A stretch of 54,736 nucleotides of DNA from Verrucomicrobiaceae bacterium (GTDB lineage Bacteria > Verrucomicrobiota > Verrucomicrobiia > Verrucomicrobiales > DEV007). Both the position numbers and the translations under genes were made by a program. A model generated the notes under the pieces. It was not told the origin of the DNA and did no database searches. It saw nothing but the letters and a program-made list of their open reading frames with translations. Below are positions 52,954 to 54,736 of the stretch, piece after piece. Each line of letters begins with the position of its first letter. Positions within the stretch are counted from its first letter, which is position 1. Where the stretch lies: positions 1-54,736 of the forward strand of contig SHBV01000016.1 of assembly GCA_004211885.1 (NCBI GenBank). The letters are read 5' to 3'.

Positions 52954-54243
52954 ATGCTCCCTGAAATTATCACCAAAATACCAGGCCCCGAATCGCAGGT
53001 TCTCGCAAAAAACCTGCACCAATACGAATCGCGCAATATCACTTACGTTTCCAATGATTTTCCTATATTCTGGGACAGAGCAAAGGATACAAACGTCTGG
53101 GACGTCGATGGAAACCGCTTCTTAGATCTTACCAGCGCTTTCGCAGTATCATCCCTTGGCCATTCATGCCCTGAACTAATCACCGCATTTAATGAACAGT
53201 CCAAGCATCTAATGCATGGAATGGGAGATGTTCACCCGACATCACAAAAAGTGAACCTTTGTAAAAAGCTCAGTTCGATAACTTTTGAACGTTGGACAGG
53301 AAATACTGCTAAAACAATACTCAATTCCTCAGGATCCGAATCTATTGAAAGCGCTCTTAAGACTGCCTCACTAGCGACCGGAAAGCATGGTGTTATTAGT
53401 TTCGAAGGTTGCTATCATGGGACAGGATTTGGCAGCCTATCTGCCGGTGCAATGCCAAGGTTCAAGGATCCTTTCATCAAGCAATTATCAGACTTCGGAA
53501 AGATTGTCCCTTATGGAAATCAAGGTCTCGACCAAGTAAGAGATACTCTATTAAATGAACACATTGGTGCAATTATCGTTGAACCTATCCTTGGCAGAGG
53601 CGGCAAAGTAGTACCGGAAAATGATTTTCTGCCGTCATTACGTAGTTTGTGTGACGAATATAATGCCTTATTAATTATTGATGAGATTTACACTGGCCTG
53701 AACCGCACTGGTAAGCTCTTTGCATGCGAACACTGGAATGTAATACCTGATATCATTTGTCTTGGTAAGGCCCTCTCGGGAGGCTTCCCGATTTCTGCCT
53801 GCATCGGCAATGCTACAATCATGGACCACTGGCCCGAGTCTGATGGAGAAGCAATCCATACTTCTACTTTTCTTGGCCACCCAGGAGGATGTGCTATGGC
53901 TTTGGCTTCTTTAGAAATACATTCGAATCCGAAAATCTCATTAGAAGTTGCTTATAAAGGTAGCCGTTTCAAAGAACTTCTAAATAATATTAAAGCTGAA
54001 CCAAAGGGATCAGTTCGAGGAATGGGGCTAATGCTAGGTCTAGAAATAATAGACCATTATGGTAAGCCAAACGGCGCACTCGCCTCAAAGATTATACCTA
54101 GTGCGCTCAAGTCTGGGATAATAACCTTAGCTGATGGACCTGCAGGTCATGTGATCGTATTTGCTCCACCATTTACAATTTCTGAAGAAGAAATGCTTTT
54201 CTCTGCTCAATGGTTAGAGGAGGAACTTAAGACTTCCAGCTAA
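52954..54243 (+). CDS. Class III aminotransferase (aspartate aminotransferase family)
   Basis: A 429-residue PLP enzyme. Visible marks are VWDVDGNRFLDLTSAFAVSS at the N-terminus, SSGSESIESALKTASLATGK, the cofactor aspartate in LLIIDEIYTGLNRTGKLFAC and the Schiff-base lysine in CLGKALSGGFPISACIG. Class III members include ornithine, 4-aminobutyrate and acetylornithine aminotransferases; here the substrate-specific residues do not point to one. The last 17 bases overlap the convergent nuoA gene. It follows the other aminotransferase with 65 bases between, so the two may share a transcript. Confidence 0.9.
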   Translation: MLPEIITKIPGPESQVLAKNLHQYESRNITYVSNDFPIFWDRAKDTNVWDVDGNRFLDLTSAFAVSSLGHSCPELITAFNEQSKHLMHGMGDVHPTSQKVNLCKKLSSITFERWTGNTAKTILNSSGSESIESALKTASLATGKHGVISFEGCYHGTGFGSLSAGAMPRFKDPFIKQLSDFGKIVPYGNQGLDQVRDTLLNEHIGAIIVEPILGRGGKVVPENDFLPSLRSLCDEYNALLIIDEIYTGLNRTGKLFACEHWNVIPDIICLGKALSGGFPISACIGNATIMDHWPESDGEAIHTSTFLGHPGGCAMALASLEIHSNPKISLEVAYKGSRFKELLNNIKAEPKGSVRGMGLMLGLEIIDHYGKPNGALASKIIPSALKSGIITLADGPAGHVIVFAPPFTISEEEMLFSAQWLEEELKTSS

Positions 54244-54604
54244 GTGCTCCTTTTTTCAATGCATACAGATAAGCTACTAGGAGAATTCCCACGAACCCTG
54301 ACATGCTCCAGAACACCATCGCCGCTTGTCCATTTGCCAGAAAACTCTTGAAGGTAACGGCCCATGGATACATAAAAACAACTTCAATATCGAAAATAAC
54401 AAAGAGCATCGCAATAACATAAAATTTCACGCTGAATCTAGGCTTGTCATCTCCGATAGGAAGCATCCCACACTCATAAGCGCTATCTTTAATAGCGTTA
54501 CTTTTTGCGCTCTTACCCAAAAGAACACTAACTAGTAAAGTGGATACGGCAAAACCAGTCGCAACACTCAATTGCAAAAGTACTGGCAAATATTGGTCTA
54601 ACAT
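54227..54604 (-). CDS. nuoA: NADH-quinone oxidoreductase subunit A
   Basis: A 125-residue membrane subunit of complex I with three transmembrane helices (about residues 10-30, 65-85 and 95-115). The loop between the first two contains the conserved YECGMLPIGDDKPRFSVKFY, and the second helix has VIAMLFVIFDIEVVFMYPW, both typical. nuoA normally opens the nuo operon, but here its downstream side runs straight into a convergent aminotransferase, so nuoB and the rest are elsewhere. A terminator-like hairpin lies 80 bases upstream, which suggests a promoter of its own. Residues and length are normal for the family. Confidence 0.95.
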   Translation of the reverse strand: MLDQYLPVLLQLSVATGFAVSTLLVSVLLGKSAKSNAIKDSAYECGMLPIGDDKPRFSVKFYVIAMLFVIFDIEVVFMYPWAVTFKSFLANGQAAMVFWSMSGFVGILLVAYLYALKKGALSWKS

Positions 54605-54684
54605 TTCTTTATAGGAATTAACTCAAACAGTCCTATTATTTACCTAACGGTTCAAGGTGTAATTCAGTACTTCTATTATAAAAT

Positions 54685-54716
54685 AAAAGAGGACCACCAA
54701 ACGGTGGCCCTCTTTT
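54685..54716. terminator. Intrinsic terminator, bidirectional, near right edge
   Basis: AAAAGAGG-A-CCACC (54685-54698), loop AAAC, GGTGG-C-CCTCTTTT (54703-54716), with one A-C mismatch. Both sides carry A/T runs, so it can work in either direction. It probably ends a minus-strand gene lying beyond the right edge. Confidence 0.75.
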
Positions 54717-54736
54717 AAAAAAGATGAATCACTTTA

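Noticed and set aside
1..54736. Prophage, transposon, CRISPR or toxin-antitoxin module
   Set aside because: No integrase, transposase, Cas or phage structural gene, and no spaced repeat array was found on either strand.

Overview
This 54.7 kb stretch is a moderately AT-rich bacterial chromosome segment. It carries 41 protein genes, one of them cut by the left edge, and one tRNA. Family content points to the Planctomycetes-Verrucomicrobia superphylum and most likely to a free-living, possibly marine, Verrucomicrobiota. The evidence is a paired DUF1549/DUF1553 and DUF1501 locus, a DUF6807 (PmoA-like) gene next to a PVC-type cytochrome c and a PVC-type dehydrogenase, a Tat-exported Gfo/Idh/MocA oxidoreductase, and a giant lamin-tail/CotH exoprotein. 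The phylum is an inference from these families; no 16S or ribosomal protein marker lies here. I saw no transposase, integrase, phage gene or CRISPR array.

Layout. 1-14.3 kb is a secretome-rich part: a truncated alpha/beta hydrolase, tilS, DUF1501 and DUF1549/DUF1553 proteins on the minus strand; DUF6807, HEAT/cytochrome c and PVC dehydrogenase genes on the plus strand; then a minus-strand operon of a clostripain-like (C11) protease, an SGNH hydrolase and an unknown protein. 14.5-19.8 kb holds a Mip-like FKBP isomerase, a 3-hydroxyisobutyrate dehydrogenase-like enzyme, ygfZ and three consecutive TPM-domain genes. 19.8-29.9 kb is a minus-strand operon: a roughly 2,880-residue LTD/CotH exoprotein, an unknown secreted protein and a SixA-type phosphatase. 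30.1-33.6 kb holds a signal-peptide-bearing Lon-type Ser-Lys protease without an ATPase, a GC-richer esterase, and a corrinoid adenosyltransferase with a small unknown partner.

33.6-54.7 kb is mostly housekeeping: a CPBP protease, accD-folC, a cysteine desulfurase, a two-domain esterase with a degenerate second domain, a class A PBP, trpC, a Gfo/Idh oxidoreductase, tRNA-Gly(GCC), prmA, a divergent panB relative, ribD, a lone type II secretion F protein, recA, purT, two aminotransferases and a lone nuoA.

How they fit together. Much of the left half looks built for export and breakdown of external polymers: signal peptides, Tat signals, heme-binding CxxCH motifs, esterases, a protease and lectin-like modules recur. 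The right half is biosynthesis and DNA repair. The points most worth a second look are the secreted Lon-like protease, the CotH-unknown-SixA operon, the C11-SGNH-unknown operon, the divergent PanB, the recA operator, and a tRNA-Gly whose flanks can extend its acceptor stem.
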